Shown here: positions 11,561 through 23,200 of the stretch, one piece after another | How the letters are laid out: each line of letters starts with the position of its first letter | How positions within the stretch are numbered: the first letter of the stretch is position 1 | NCBI GenBank assembly: GCA_026120185.1 | Contig: JANUWF010002421.1 | Span: 62,001-126,000, forward strand | Source of the DNA: Voacanga thouarsii | Lineage: Eukaryota > Streptophyta > Magnoliopsida > Gentianales > Apocynaceae | Length of the DNA stretch: 64,000 nt | Direction: 5' to 3' | The notes under the pieces: model-generated | Database searches by the model: none | What the model was told of the DNA's origin: nothing | What the model saw: only the letters and a program-made list of their open reading frames with translations | Made by a program: the position numbers and the translations under genes

Positions 11561-12660
11561 TATTTAGTGGGGTCTTGTTCCCGATGGTCGGAGACCAGCT
11601 CAAAGGCTTCTCTAGTCTATCTATCCGGAACCCTAGGCACTCTCCCACTACGACGAGGCTCCATTTTCACAGGCTCTTGAGGCTGTACCTCTTCTTGTCC
11701 CACAATCGGGTCAGAAGAAGTTGATTTCGTAGATAACTTCTCCTCAAGTTCCAACCTCGTTAAACCTTTAGTGGAAGTACTTTGATTATCTTCTAAGTAT
11801 CTAGCATTGGTACTGACTAGTACCTTCTGCTCCTTAGGATGATAAAAATAACCTCCTTTTGTCCCTTTTGGATACCCAACAAAATAGCATAATTCTGATC
11901 TTGGTTCCAAATTGTCTCCCTTGATCAGTACATAAGCTAGACATCCCCAAATCCTAAGATGATTCAGACTTGGCTTATGCCCAGTCCACATCTCATAGGG
12001 AGTCCTAGGTACTGACTTGGAAGGCACCAAGTTCAGAATATATGACGCTGTTTCCAGGGCATATCCCTAAAAGGACACTGGAAGAGTAGCATGAGACATC
12101 ATGCTTTGGACCATTTCTATCAATGCCCTGTTCCTTCTCTCAACTACTCCATTCTGCTGGGGTGTTCCCGGCGTAGAGAGCTAGGATACTATCCCATGAT
12201 GTACCATCTAGTCATTGAATTCACCTAGGAGGTACTCTTCACCACGATCTGATCGTAAGATTTTGATTAATTTACCTGTCAGACGCTCCTCTCTTTAGCC
12301 TTAAACTCCTTGAACTTGTCAAAAGAGTCAGACTTGCGTCTCATCAGGTAAATGTAACCATACCTCGTACAATCATCCGTGAATGTGATGAAGTACTCAA
12401 AACCTCCCCTAGCTGGTGTAGACAATGGACCACACACATCAGTGTGAACAAGACTCAACACCTCCTTGGCTCTATCCGCCTTTGGTGTAAAAGACCTTTT
12501 GGTCATTTTTCCCATCAGGCAGAATTCACATTGAGGCCAACTTTCCAATCTCAATGAGCCCAAAGGCCCATCATGGATTAGCCTCTGAATCCTGGTTGAG
12601 TTAATATGACCCAACCTTAGATGCCAAAGGTATGAATCATTGATATTGATCTTTCTCTTC
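11561..12660 (-). pseudogene. pol: B integrase
   Basis: The upstream frame reaches LWHLRLGHINSTRIQRLIHD then CEFCLMGKMTKRSFT, a complete HHCC zinc finger, followed by VHTDVCGPLSTPARGGFEYF (first catalytic aspartate) and FITFTDDCTRYGYIYLMRRK before a frame break near 12279. The second aspartate lies about 12255 in another frame. The glutamate region at about 12110-12180 (MLQQNGVVERRN-like DNA) and the C-terminal frame 11617-12030 (PSKSVPRTPYEMWTGHKPSL, YFVGYPKGTKGGYFYHPK) complete the domain. Stops lie at about 12070 and 12180. All regions are present but it cannot be read through. Confidence 0.83.
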
Positions 12661-13080
12661 CTAGTTAAAGGTTCAGACTGAGCGTTATTTGATTGGTTGT
12701 TAATAGGGTTTAAAAAGAACAGATTTCTATACATGTGCCCAGTACATAAAATTTCTCCATCTCTACTGATAGAAATACCAGAATGGAAAGATATAGAATA
12801 TCCTTGATTAATAAGTTTTGCAACTGAAATCAAATTCTGACGAAAATCAGGTACATATAAAATATCCTTTAAAACCACTATCTTATTATAATAAAAAATT
12901 AAATCCAGCTCTCCCACTACAAAGGCCCAGACTTGTGCTCCATTACCCACTCGAAGCCCATGTTCGCCCTTCTTAAGTCTTCTTATCTTCCTAAACCCCT
13001 GCAAGGAGTTACAGATATGATCAGTGGCTCATGAATCAACAATCCAAGTGGAAGTTGATCCTACCATTGATATGGACTCT
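12661..13080 (-). pseudogene. pol: B protease with stop in the D-S-G-A catalytic motif
   Basis: The gag frame runs on into SMVGSTSTWIVDS and stops at TGA (13029-13031), where element A has the glycine of D-S-G-A. After the stop the frame resumes with ATDH and MQGFRKIRRLKKGEHGLRVG, then LYVPDFRQNLISVAKLINQG. A GGA-to-TGA change at the catalytic glycine explains this. The protease cuts Gag-Pol, so this single change would end translation before pol. The downstream frame (12279-13004) stays open through the integrase finger, consistent with a recent lesion. Confidence 0.88.
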
Positions 13081-13969
13081 AGATAGTAAACATTACCTGT
13101 GGGGTTTTTCTTGGTTTGAAGATCTGGACACTCCTTTTTCCAGTGTCCCTTCTTGCCACACTTGAAGCACTTGCCCTTTGGCTTGTCATTGGGCTGGGCT
13201 GCTGCATTCCCCTTCTTCCTCTTGAACTTTCTTGGTTTAGGCCCAGTTCTTGAAGAAGAAGCCTTAACAATCATAGCCTTAGATTGCGGCTTCATGACCT
13301 TCTCCACCATCTGGAGCTCCTTCATCAGTTCAGTTAAACTCATGTTCAATTTATTCTTGTTATAGTTTAACTTGAACTGAGTAAAAGAGCCCGGTAGAGA
13401 TTCGAGAACCATATCCACTTGGTTTTCGGGGTCAATGACAGCCCCTAAGATTTTCGCCTCCTCGAAAGCAGCAATCATCTTGAGCATATGCTCTCGGACT
13501 GATGCTCCCTCAGCCACCTTAGTGTTCACAATAGTTCGAAGAGCCTCCTGCCTTGCGCGTCGGCTCTTGTCTGCAAACATAGTTGCCAATGATTGACTTA
13601 TGTCACATGCAAAATTCATGTGCTCGTGTTTTGACTGGAGCACATTAGACATGGAAGCTAACGTATAGCAACGTGCCATTTTGTCAGCTTTCTTCCACGC
13701 CTTCTCAGCCTCTCGTTCTTCAGCGGTGGAACCTTTCCCGATAATAGGGCAGGTCTCGTAAAGGACGTACTTATACTCCTCAGCTGTAAGTATTATGTCC
13801 AGGTTCCTTTTCTAGTCCCGATAACAGGGCAGGTTTCGTAAAGGACATACTTATACTCCTCGACTGTGAGTATTATGTCCAGGTTTCTTTTCTAGTCCAC
13901 ATAGTTTGGACCTGTTAACTTATTCTCCCTGAGAATAACGGCCAATGGACTAAAAGAACCTCCCACCAT
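13081..13969 (-). pseudogene. gag: B gag with intact zinc knuckle and 80-bp duplication
   Basis: The start codon is at 13967-13969 (minus), reading MVGGSFSPLAVILRENKLTG, conserved at the same place in A (18269) and C (35335). The frame is then shifted by a tandem duplication at 13737-13896, after which 13029-13679 is open: MARCYTLASMSNVLQSKHEH, then RRARQEALRTIVNTKVAEGA, FTQFKLNYNKNKLNMSLTEL, and a perfect knuckle KCFKCGKKGHWKKECP near 13130-13180. The capsid and nucleocapsid regions are therefore readable, and only the duplication and one frame change separate them from the start. Confidence 0.87.
13737..13896. repeat. 80-bp tandem duplication in B gag
   Basis: The stretch beginning CCCGATAATAGGGCAGG at 13737 is followed 80 bases later by CCCGATAACAGGGCAGG. 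Both copies continue through AAGGAC.TACTTATACTCCTC and TATTATGTCCAGG. A (about 18117-18197) and C have one copy. Eighty is not a multiple of three, so gag is frameshifted. The copies differ at a handful of positions, so the event is not very recent. Confidence 0.92.
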
Positions 13970-15755
13970 TTCTGAAAATTGAAAATAAAAGAAAGAATTT
14001 AGTTTGTGAAAACAAAATAAAATTTGTGCACTGAAAATAATTTGGCTCTTAGGAAAACTGACATAGCTTCTTGGGAAGATTAACAGTTTCCTAAGCTAAG
14101 TGTATTAACCACCACAAATTAATTTCCCTTATAGGTAATGGTCTAGAGAATAACTCCATCGTGGGATGACCGTTTCCTCTCATTTCCTATGGACATACCT
14201 TGCACTATAACCTCCAACGTGAGCTAGCCGATCATAGTACGTGCCCCGGGTTATTAATTACATCCTTCTATTAGATCTAGATCCTTGTGGTATCCCCATT
14301 CTATACGGGTTCACTCCCAGGGTGACGCGAGGGGATCCACGATCTCTACTGAGGACCGTGATGGAATCCGTGGGTCCGTTGGAACCCCTCTCCCACTTAG
14401 TCTTTTAAAATAAAGGTTTTCTAGAAAATATCATTTTGAAATTTCCATTAAGTTTTTCCTTAACTCAAAAATAAAATATCTAAATCCAATAAAATCTCTA
14501 TGTCAAGGCTTATATCCTTTGAGAGATTTTCTCCATGGACTAATTTTATTTAAGTTAAAACTTAATGATTTCAAAAATTTTCCAATTAAAACTTTCTAGA
14601 GACTTTGGTCTCAAGTTTATTTGACAAAATCATTTTTCTAGTCTAAAAAAAAAAAAATGGCTCTCCATTTTAATTTACAAAAATATCTAAATCCAATATA
14701 TTTTCTATGTTAAGGATTAAATCCTTTGAGAAAATATTCAAGGATGAATTTTTGTACCAATTAAAATAACCATTTAATTTTTGAAGAAAAATATTTTTCT
14801 TGTCAAAAATGTTCCCAAAGACTTTGGTCTTTGAGAAAAAGCACACATAGGTACATAAAAAAAATAGCATGTTCAAAAATAGTAAACGTTTTCATGCTTT
14901 TCTACTTTTTAAACCTAAGTGCCCAAATAATAGAATTAAACACATTAATTAATTAATTAATTAATGATCTTGTTTAATCCTAAAATCCCTTACTAATATT
15001 TTTCATGCAAATATATTCCAAGAATATAAATATTGCAAAAATATTAACTTCGCCTGGTATGAGGCCCAAAACGAAAAAGGAAAAAAAAATTACAGAAAAA
15101 TCGCTGGTGGTCCACTGCACTCGCTGCACCGAATCCGCGCCCGCATGGCCTGTGGTCCACCACGGCCGCACCGGAACGCCTCCTCAGCAGCCTGTGGATC
15201 AGCCCGCCCACCCATTAGCCCGCCCGCTGACCCGCACCCAGCTCCACTCAGCGCACGACCCGCGAGCTCACCCGATGACCCGCGCATGACCCGAAAACTG
15301 TTGCAATTGAATTGCAACATTTCAATTGCATTCAGCTCAATTGCTATAGTCACGGCTCGGCTCCAGCGGCTGGAGGAACGCGGCTCGTGACACAGAAACA
15401 GTGGAGGCTCGGCTTCAACGGCTTATGAACAGTGCCTCCTTCTTCGTTTTTTCTTCTGTTTCGCGCGCGACTTGCAGAGCATATTTTCTTCGACTTTTGC
15501 AGTCTTCTTTGGCTTATTTGGACATATTTACTTACAAAAAACATCCAAAACAAAAACACAACCGCCTATACCCATTAAAATTGGGTTTACACAATTAAAC
15601 TTCAAAGGCAAAAAATTTTACACAGGGCTTTTATGCTTCAACGGTGAAGCTTACATCAAGCCTATCCCATACCAAAACAGCGAAGGATCAAAGGTATAAT
15701 TATCATCTCCATTTTTATTAACTACCATGCTCCCTATATTGATAAAAAACCAGTG
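13970..15755 (-). other. B untranslated leader between PBS and gag, with a GC-rich block
   Basis: About 1.8 kb with no convincing ORF. Two parts stand out. The stretch 14040-14400 is closely conserved in A (18330-18720) and C (35450-35830), including CTCCCAGGGTGACGCGAG. A GC-rich block at about 15060-15480, rich in CGC and CCGC, is embedded in otherwise AT-rich sequence, and A and C have similar blocks in the same place. This part of the RNA would carry packaging, dimerisation or translation signals; none is identified here. Confidence 0.7.
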
Positions 15756-15767
15756 GCTCTGATACCA
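15756..15767 (-). promoter_or_regulatory. B primer-binding site for initiator methionine tRNA
   Basis: The minus strand reads TGGTATCAGAGC, the standard 12-base complement to plant tRNA-iMet, three bases inside the 5' LTR. Confidence 0.93.
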
Positions 15768-15770
15768 CAT

Positions 15771-17772
15771 TGAGGGAGACGAAACAGGGGAGCTTGCACT
15801 AGTTACGGGAAAAAAAACCAGGGAGAAATAAAACCAAGCCTTAAAGGTCATACGAAAGCGTGAAGATCATACATTCGCGCTCCTTAACCCTTCTAGGTTG
15901 AGTAGGAGCGGATTGAACGATTGGAATCGCCTCGCTTCGCCCACTTGAAGAAGCTTCCGGTTGAACACCCGCTAGCCTTCTACTTCGCCTTGTTTGTATC
16001 AACGCCAAGCTTTCCAGCTCTAGGAATATTCCTCTGCCTAACCACTATTCGATGAACACAATGGTGAAGAGGAACAATCTCAAATCTCCTTGGTTCTCTT
16101 GCTATTGATTAGCAAAGAAACAAGAAGAAACCAGAGAAGAGAAAGGAGTGAGCAAGAGAGAAAGGGACGTGACACACACCGAGAGTCTCTCTTCATGTGA
16201 GGCTCTGTGTTATGTTAGGGAAATTAGGGTTTTCCTCTACCAGAGACTTGTTTTATTGGTTAGCCAAAACTAGGTCTCTCATTATCTGATAAACATATCC
16301 CCGGGATTTCAAAACACCCGGATGTTATCTTGAGAATCAATTTTGCCTAATCCTAAACTCTTTTAACCGTATCTGGAAAAAAACCCTAAGGTCCAAGCTA
16401 TTGGGCCAAAATAATATTTATTATTTCTCTTGGATCCAAAAGACCCAAAATAATAAATATTAATTATTTATTTCCTGGGATTATATAAACAACTCAATAA
16501 ATAATTAATGAGCCCAAATGAACCATAATAATTAATCTTTAATTATTTATTTCTTGGGCCTATATAAATAACCCAATAAATAATTAAACATTAATTATTT
16601 CCCCTAGTTTAAGCCCATGTTAATTTCTTAATTATTCATACTGGATCTAGGCCCTGAATAATTAATTAACCAATTAAACTATATAATTAATTTCTCTCAA
16701 CTCCTATTTTAATTTATTTAATAAAATAAAAAAAATCCTCTTCAACTGAGACCAATTCCTCAACCCCAAATTAGTTAGGACTTACGAGCTATTCCGAAGA
16801 CCAAAAAGACACATCGCCTTGGCTGCTAAAATGACCAAAATACCCCTGCTATATAAATAGCTGTATTTTACATTTTAAATATTTCCTAATATCACCATAA
16901 GGAAATATTGACCTCAAGGACAATGCTGCATTAGCAAAGTCTCCGACCTACAGGTGAAATGACTAAAATACCCCTCTACACATTGCCGTACATTTAGAGA
17001 GGAAGAAGTGTACTAACACCCTTCTAAAAGACATTTACCATCCTTAGGCTTCTAGTCCAATGATCCACGACTTCCTGAAGTGTTTCCGCTTTCCAAGAGA
17101 GCTACCCTAAAGCAAACATCCAAGTCATGTTTCCCAGGGCCCTAGACATTTTAGACCATTCAGACAACCACAAGGGGCGATATAGTGCAGAAACTATCTT
17201 GTATAAGTCTGTCTTAACTAACTAGTTACACATACCCAACATGCAAGTATATTGGCCCTATGATAGAATCTCAACTATTGCAAATCAAAGTATATGCTTC
17301 CAGCTTCGCCAGACCACCAACTCATACTCAAGTTGTAGAGTACTAGTCCACGCTGTAGCGGTAGTAGTCTAGATTTCTATCATATAGTACTTTTAGAAAC
17401 CACTACTACAGGTCCTGTCCTACGTATTCGAAATACACTTATGTCATGAAGTGAGTGGACTACTCACTGGCTAAAGGTAAGCCATTCTCCTTTTGAAATT
17501 CATAACATAATAACCTAAATATGATGAGGTTCCCAGTCTCATCAATAGGTTAAGAACAAATATTTATGTGTTAAATAACCCATGATCCATACCTTACTGT
17601 GAAAGACCACCATTCACATGGACCACTTATTTAAACACAATGGGTCTGTTCCAAACGAAAATCGTGTACAAACAAATAGTAAATTCACAAACAATTTCTG
17701 AAAATAAATTCTTTTATTAAAATATTCGATTTTACATCAGAAACCTAGTCTAAGAGGGCATACAATCCAACA
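15771..17772 (-). repeat. B 5' LTR (right copy)
   Basis: About 2,002 bases matching 7949-9993. The inner end is next to the PBS, the outer end (ATCCAACA) next to the CGGTA duplication. Confidence 0.93.
16848..16860 (-). promoter_or_regulatory. Candidate TATA box in the B 5' LTR
   Basis: GCTATATAAATAG reads CTATTTATATAGC on the minus strand. It lies about 0.9 kb into the LTR, a reasonable place for the U3 promoter, and is kept in every LTR of this family in the window. Function is inferred only. Confidence 0.4.
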
Positions 17773-17777
17773 CGGTA
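17773..17777. repeat. Right target-site duplication of element B (CGGTA)
   Basis: Identical to 7944-7948. Confidence 0.95.
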
Positions 17778-18269
17778 GAGACTCGAAAACTATATTCACT
17801 TGGCTCTCGGGGTCAATGATAGCCCCTAAGATTTCTGCCTCCTCGACAACAGCAATCATCTTGAGCATATGCTCCCTGATTGATGCTCCCTCAGCCATCT
17901 TTGTGTTTATTATAGTCAAAGAGCCTCCTGCCTTGTGGGCCAGCTCTTATCTGCGAACATAGTGACCAATGAATGACTAATGTCATACGCAGAAGCCATG
18001 TGCTCATGTTTGGACTGGAGCACATTAGACATGGAGGCTAACATATAGTAACGTGCCATTTCATTAGCCTTCTTCCATGCCTTCTCAGCCTCTCACTCAT
18101 CGTCGGTGGAACCTTCTCCGATCACAAAGTAGGTCTCATAAAGGACATACTTATACTCCTCGGCTGTGAGTATTATGTCCAGGTTCCTCTTTCAGTCCAT
18201 ATAGTTTGGTCCCATTAACTTATTCTCATGGAGAATAACGGCCAAATGACTAAAAGAACCTCCCACCAT
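17778..18269 (-). pseudogene. gag: A gag, 5' part cut by element B
   Basis: The start codon is at 18267-18269 (minus), reading MVGGSF as in B. DNA follows B gag through the regions equivalent to YKYVLYET and MARYYMLASMSNVLQS, down to the insertion site of B at 17777. Only one copy of the 80-bp segment duplicated in B is present (about 18117-18197), which shows the single-copy state is ancestral. The open piece 17737-17919 ends inside the B LTR and is partly artificial. Several small frame changes, such as near 17930, confirm that it is a relic. The rest of gag is at 7660-7943. Confidence 0.82.
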
Positions 18270-20153
18270 TTCTGAAAAATCGAAAAATAAAAGAAAAGAT
18301 TTAGTTTGTAAAAAAAAATTTGTGCACTGAAATTAATTTAGCTTTTAGGAAAACTGACATAGCTTCTTTGGAAGATTAACAATTCCTTAAGCTAAGTGTA
18401 TTAACCACCATAAATTATTTTTCCTTCTAGGTAATGATCTAGAGGATAACTCCATCGTGGGATGGCCGTTTCCTCTCATTTCCTATAGACATTCCTCGCA
18501 CTATAACCTCCGACGTGGGCTGGCCGATTATAGTACGTGTCCCGGGTTATCAATTACATCCTTCCATTAAATCTAAACCATTGTGGTATCCCCATCCTAT
18601 ACGGGTTCACTCCCAGGGTGACGCGAGAGGACCCACGATCTCTAATGAGGATCGTGATGGAAGCCGTGGGGCCGTTGGAACCTCTCTCCCACTTAGTCTT
18701 TTTAAATAAAGTTTTTCCTGAAAAATATCATTTTGAAATTTCTATTAAGTTTTTCCTTAACTTAAAAATAAAATATCCATGTCCATTAAAATCTCTATGT
18801 CAATAATTATATCATTTGAGAGATTTTTCCATAGACTAATTTTATTTAAGTTAAAACTTAATGGTTTCAAAAATTTTCCAATTAAAACTTTCTAGAGACT
18901 TTGGTCTCAAGTTTATTAAACAAAACAATTTTTCTTGTGCAAAATAAAATAAAATGGCTTTCTATTTTAACTTACAAAAATATCTAAATCCAATATATTT
19001 TCTATGTCAAGGATTAAATCTTTTGAGAAAATATCAAAGGATTAATTTTTGTTCAAGTTAAAATAACCATTTAATTTTTCCAAGAAAAAAAAGTTTTTCC
19101 TTGTATAAATATTCCCAAAGACTTTGGTCTTTGAGAAACCGCGTACATAGGTACACAAAATAAATAGCATGATAGAAAACAGTAAACATTTTCATGCTTT
19201 TCTATTTTTAAACCTAAGTGCCCAAATAATAGAATTAAACACATTAATTAATTAGTTAATGATCTTGTTTAATCCGAAAATCTTTTACTAATATTTTTCA
19301 TGCAAATATATTCCAAGAATATAAATTATTGCAAAAATATTAACTTTGCTTGGCATGGGACCCAAATTAAAAAAAAAAATTGCAAAATTTGGCTTGCGGT
19401 CCACATGCACCCACCCCATCGGATCCGCGCCCTTTTGTTCTGCGGTCCACCTCGGCCCCGGTGCACCTGACGCATTGGATCTCCATCTACTGGACCACCC
19501 AAACCCGTGAACTGCCCTGCTGACCTGCCTGGTTGACTCGCGCTCGTGCCTCGCGCGTGCGCTGCTGGATCCGCGCTTCGACCCGGTGACCCATGAACCG
19601 AACTGGATTCTCTCTGTGCTCGACCTGTGCGAGACCCATGTATTTTATTCGAATGGCCGCTCCGACCTAGCTGCATGATCGCGAAATTTGAAGTTGCAAT
19701 TGCAATTTTGCAATTGGAAAATCGACTCCAATTTCACAGCAAACGGCTCGGCTTTTGCGCGGGGGGGAAGCGGCTCAAGACACAGAAACATCGGCGCGGT
19801 GCGGCGCGGCTCGGCTTAGGCGGCAGCTTAGGAATAGTAACTTCATCTTCTCCGCGAAATTTTTCTGCAAACTGTCTGCGTTTTTTTCTTCCGATTGGTT
19901 GGCTTATTTGGACATTTCTCATTACAAAAACTTATTCAAACCAAAACAACAACCGCCTATACCCATTTAAATTGGGTTTACACGATCAAAATCACAAAAC
20001 CAAATTTTACAGGGAATTCCTATGCTTCCACTGTGAAGCTCACAATCAGTCTATCATATACCAAAACAGCAAAGGATCACATGTTTAAGCTCCAAACAAT
20101 GTTCTTCTCCATTTTTATTAACTAACATGCTTCCTAAGTCAATCAAATCCAAT
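18270..20153 (-). other. A untranslated leader with GC-rich block
   Basis: Equivalent to the B leader. It holds the conserved 18330-18720 stretch and a GC-rich block at about 19390-19840 just downstream of the PBS. The small ORFs in it (for example 19326-19676) do not match those in B or C, so I do not call a gene. Confidence 0.7.
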
Positions 20154-20165
20154 GCTCTGATACCA
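20154..20165 (-). promoter_or_regulatory. A primer-binding site for initiator methionine tRNA
   Basis: The minus strand reads TGGTATCAGAGC, two bases inside the LTR start at 20168. Confidence 0.92.
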
Positions 20166-20167
20166 CT

Positions 20168-22188
20168 TGAAGGAATTTCACAGAGACAGAGCATGCACGG
20201 TGGACATAAAAATGGAGGAAATAAATAGAAACAGAGCATGGTAGTAGCATGGAGGCAAGAAACACATACCTCTTGGGGCCTTAAACCTTGAAGATCGTTG
20301 AAGAATTGGTTGAAGCATAGAAACAACTCTCTTCTTCCTCATGGAGTGAAGCTTCCAGTGCACTATCTACCTTTCTTCTTCACCTCCGATGCAATGCTTG
20401 GCTTTTCAATTTTTAGAATATGACCTAGCCAAATCAAATGTTGGTGAACACAGACTTGGGTTGAGAAGAATATCGGTTTTCTTTCACAGCTCTCTATATC
20501 CTTTCACAGGCTTGGCATCTTTTGTTAAGAAAACAAAAGCCAGTGAAGAAGACCAAAAGCTAGAAAACCAAACAACTACACGAGAGACCGAGAGCCAAGA
20601 GACTCGGGAGAAAATTTGTTTTTCTTTTTCTTTTATTTTATTTTTCTACTCAGAAAGCCAAGAGTCATGAAACCAAAAATAATTATTTTGATAAAAATAA
20701 TCTTCCTGAGATTTAATATCCGAATATTATTAACAAAATAAATTTTGGTTTCACCCTAAACTCTTCTGAACTGTGTTCGGAAAAATCCTATGGTCCAGGC
20801 TATTGGGCCAAAAATAATATTTATTATTTTTCTTGGACCCAAAAAGCCCAAAATAATAAACTTTAATTATTTTTCTTAGGATTAAATAAATAACCCAATA
20901 AATAATTAATGTGCCCAAATGAACAAAAAATAATTAAACTTTAATTATTTATTTCTTGGGATTAATTAAATAAATAACCCAATAAATAATTAAGTATTAA
21001 TTATTTTCCTCTAGTTTAAGTCCTGGTTAATTTTCTAATTATTCAAACTGGACCTAGGTCCTGAATAATTAATTAACCAATTAAACCAGATAATAAATTT
21101 CTCTCTATTTATTTTATTTCAGTCTAATAATAAATTAGACTTCCCAAATAAAATAAAACCCTTCTCAAATGAGATCAATTTCTCAACCTAAAAATTAATT
21201 AGGACTTACGGGCTATTTCGAGGATCAAAAACACTCATCGCATTGGCTACTAAAATGACCAAAATACCCCTATTATATAAATAGATGTATTAAATATTTC
21301 TTAATATCACCATAAGGAAATATTGACCCCAAGGACAATGTTGCATTAGCAAAGTCTTCGACTTACAGGTAAAATGACTAAAATACCAATCTGCACATCG
21401 CCGTACATTTAGAGAAGAAGAAGTATACTAACACCTCTCTAAATGACATCTACCATCTTTAGGCTTCTAGTCTAATGATCCACGACTTCCTGGAGTGTTT
21501 CTGCTTTCCAAGGGAGCTACCCTAAAGCAAACATCCAAGTTATGTTTCCCAGGCCCTGGATATTTAGATCATTTGAACAACCACAAGGGGCGATATAGTG
21601 TAGAAACTATCTTGTACAAGTCTGTCTTAACTAACTAGTTACACATACCCAACATGCAAGTATATTGGCCCTACAATAGAACCTCAACTATAGCATATCA
21701 AAGTATGTGCTTCCAGCTTCGCCAAACTACCAACTCATACTTAAGTCATAGAGTACTAGTCCACGCTGTAGCGGTAGTAGTCTAGGTTTCTACCATATAG
21801 TACTTTTAGAAACCACTACTACAGGTCCTGTTCTACGTATTCGAAATACGCTTATGTCATGAAGTGAGTGGCCTACTCACTGGCTAAAGGTAAGCTATTC
21901 CCTATTTGGAATTCATAACATAATAACTTAAACATGATGAGATTCCCATTCTCATCAATCGGTTAAGAACAAATGTTTATGTGTTTAAATAAACCATGAT
22001 CCATACCTCACTGTGAAAGACCTCCATTCACATGGATCACTTATGTAAACACAATGGATCTTTTCTAAACGAAAATGTGCACAAATAAAGAAAATAAATT
22101 CACAAATGATTTTCTTAAATAAATTCTTTTATTAAAATATTCGATATTTTTATCAGAAACCTAGTCTAAGAGGGCATACATTCTAACA
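20168..22188 (-). repeat. A 5' LTR (right copy)
   Basis: About 2,021 bases, TGAAGGAATTTC to TTCTAACA, pairing with 2857-4855. The first ~200 bases differ from the left copy at roughly one position in ten, plus indels. Confidence 0.9.
21271..21284 (-). promoter_or_regulatory. Candidate TATA box in the A 5' LTR
   Basis: TATTATATAAATAG (minus strand CTATTTATATAATA) is at the same place as the box in B. Inferred only. Confidence 0.35.
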
Positions 22189-22193
22189 AATCT
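22189..22193. repeat. Right target-site duplication of element A (AATCT)
   Basis: Pairs with GATCT at 2852-2856. S1 pol resumes here, reading E-S-N-I across the joint. Confidence 0.8.
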
Positions 22194-23200
22194 AACATTT
22201 AAGTTCCAATGAAAGATGATGATGATGTAGAAGGTTTAAAGGAAGTAAGAAAAGACCAACTCAAAGCTCTACCGCTAGATACTCATGCAAAAGAAGAAGA
22301 AATTGAAGAACAACAAGCTAAACAAGGAAAGGAACAAACTGAAGATTCTACGAGTCAACAATTATCAAAGGATTGAAAATACAAATCAGTCATCCCAAAG
22401 AAGAAATCATCAATGATCCAAGCTATAGAGTTAAAACTAGTGGTATTTCATAGATAACTTTGTTCTTCTCTCAAATATAGAACCTAACTGTATTGATATA
22501 GCACTGCATGATGAATTTTGGATTATTGCTATGCAAAAAGAATTAAACCAATTTGAAAGAAATTAAGTTTGGAAACTTGTCCCTAGACCACTTGATCATC
22601 CGGTTATTGGTACCAAATGGGTATTTAGAAATAAATTTGATTAAAACGGAGCTGTGATTAGAAATAAAGCTAGATTGGTCACCCAAGGATTCAATCAAGA
22701 AGAGGGCATTGATTATGATGAGACATTTGCTCCCATTGATAGACTAGAATCTATAAGAATGCTTCTTACTTTTACTTCCTTCAAAAATTTTATGCTCTAT
22801 CAAATGGATGTTAAGAGTGCATTCCTAAATGATTTTATCGAGGAGGAAGTATACGTTGAATAACCTCCTGATTTTATTCATAAGCAGTTTTTAAATAATG
22901 TTTTCGAACTTTCTAAGGCTCCTTATGGGTTAAAACAAGCTCCATGAGCTTGGTATGAGAGGCTTAGTGGATTCTTGATTTCAAAAGGTTTTTCAAGAGG
23001 CTTGATCGATACTATTTTGTTCATTAAATCTGATAAATCCGGTGATCTATTGTTCAAATTTATGTAGATGATATCATTTTTGGTGCTACTAGTGACTCTT
23101 TGTGCAAGATGTTTGCTAAGATAATACAACAAGAATTTGAAATGAGCATGATGAGAGAACTAAATTTCTTCCTCGGGCTATAAATTAAACAAACTAAGGA
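22189..23200 (+). pseudogene. pol: S1 reverse transcriptase, degenerate
   Basis: Pol continues after the nested element A. The acidic linker (MKDDDDVEGL, then EEIEEQQAKQGKEQ) is followed by RT. RT landmarks in order are VIGTKWVFRNKFD, KARLVTQGFNQEEGIDYDET, QMDVKSAFLNDFIEEEVYVE, APYGLKQAP and QIYVDDIIF. The YVDD box is intact near 23058-23080. Stops lie at 22566, 22643, 22861 and 22948, and a frameshift separates the KQAP block from the YVDD block. Only the stretch 22654-22863 is open. The gene is a relic. Confidence 0.85.

Larger units (their letters stand above)
7949..17772 (-). mobile_element. B: Angela-like Ty1/copia element, 9.8 kb, inserted in gag of A
   Basis: A structurally complete element with LTRs of about 2.0 kb at 7949-9993 and 15771-17772, a PPT at 9994, a PBS at 15756-15767, a leader, gag and a full pol order, flanked by a perfect CGGTA duplication. 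The LTRs start TGAGGGAGACG and end AATCCAACA. A hand count over the first ~235 bases gives about 11 differences, mostly transitions, so B is much younger than A. It is the best preserved element here, but gag carries an 80-bp duplication, the protease motif a stop, and other stops occur. Confidence 0.93.
2857..22188 (-). mobile_element. A: Angela-like Ty1/copia element inserted in S1 pol
   Basis: Two directly repeated ends of about 2 kb (2857-4855 and 20168-22188) start TGAAGGAATTT and end ...AACA (the left copy shows AAAA at the last bases). The inner edges carry a minus-strand polypurine tract on the left and a tRNA-iMet-type primer site on the right, so transcription runs right to left. 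The internal part encodes gag, protease, integrase, RT and RNase H in copia order. The RNase H style (AMLCTRLDICFAV, EAEYVAA in its relatives) and the 2-kb LTRs suggest the Angela lineage. Gag is split by element B. Removing A joins two consecutive pieces of S1 pol. Confidence 0.9.

Noticed and set aside
15005..15390. Overlapping Pro/Arg/Ala-rich ORFs in the GC-rich block of B
   Set aside because: The equivalent blocks in A and C do not keep these frames. Low stop density is due to GC content.
15060..15480. GC-rich block as a CpG island of a host gene
   Set aside because: It recurs in the leaders of three elements of one family, so it belongs to the element.
19326..20125. Several ORFs in the leader of A, up to 153 aa
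   Set aside because: They start in GC-rich leader and run through PBS or LTR sequence, and are not conserved in B or C.
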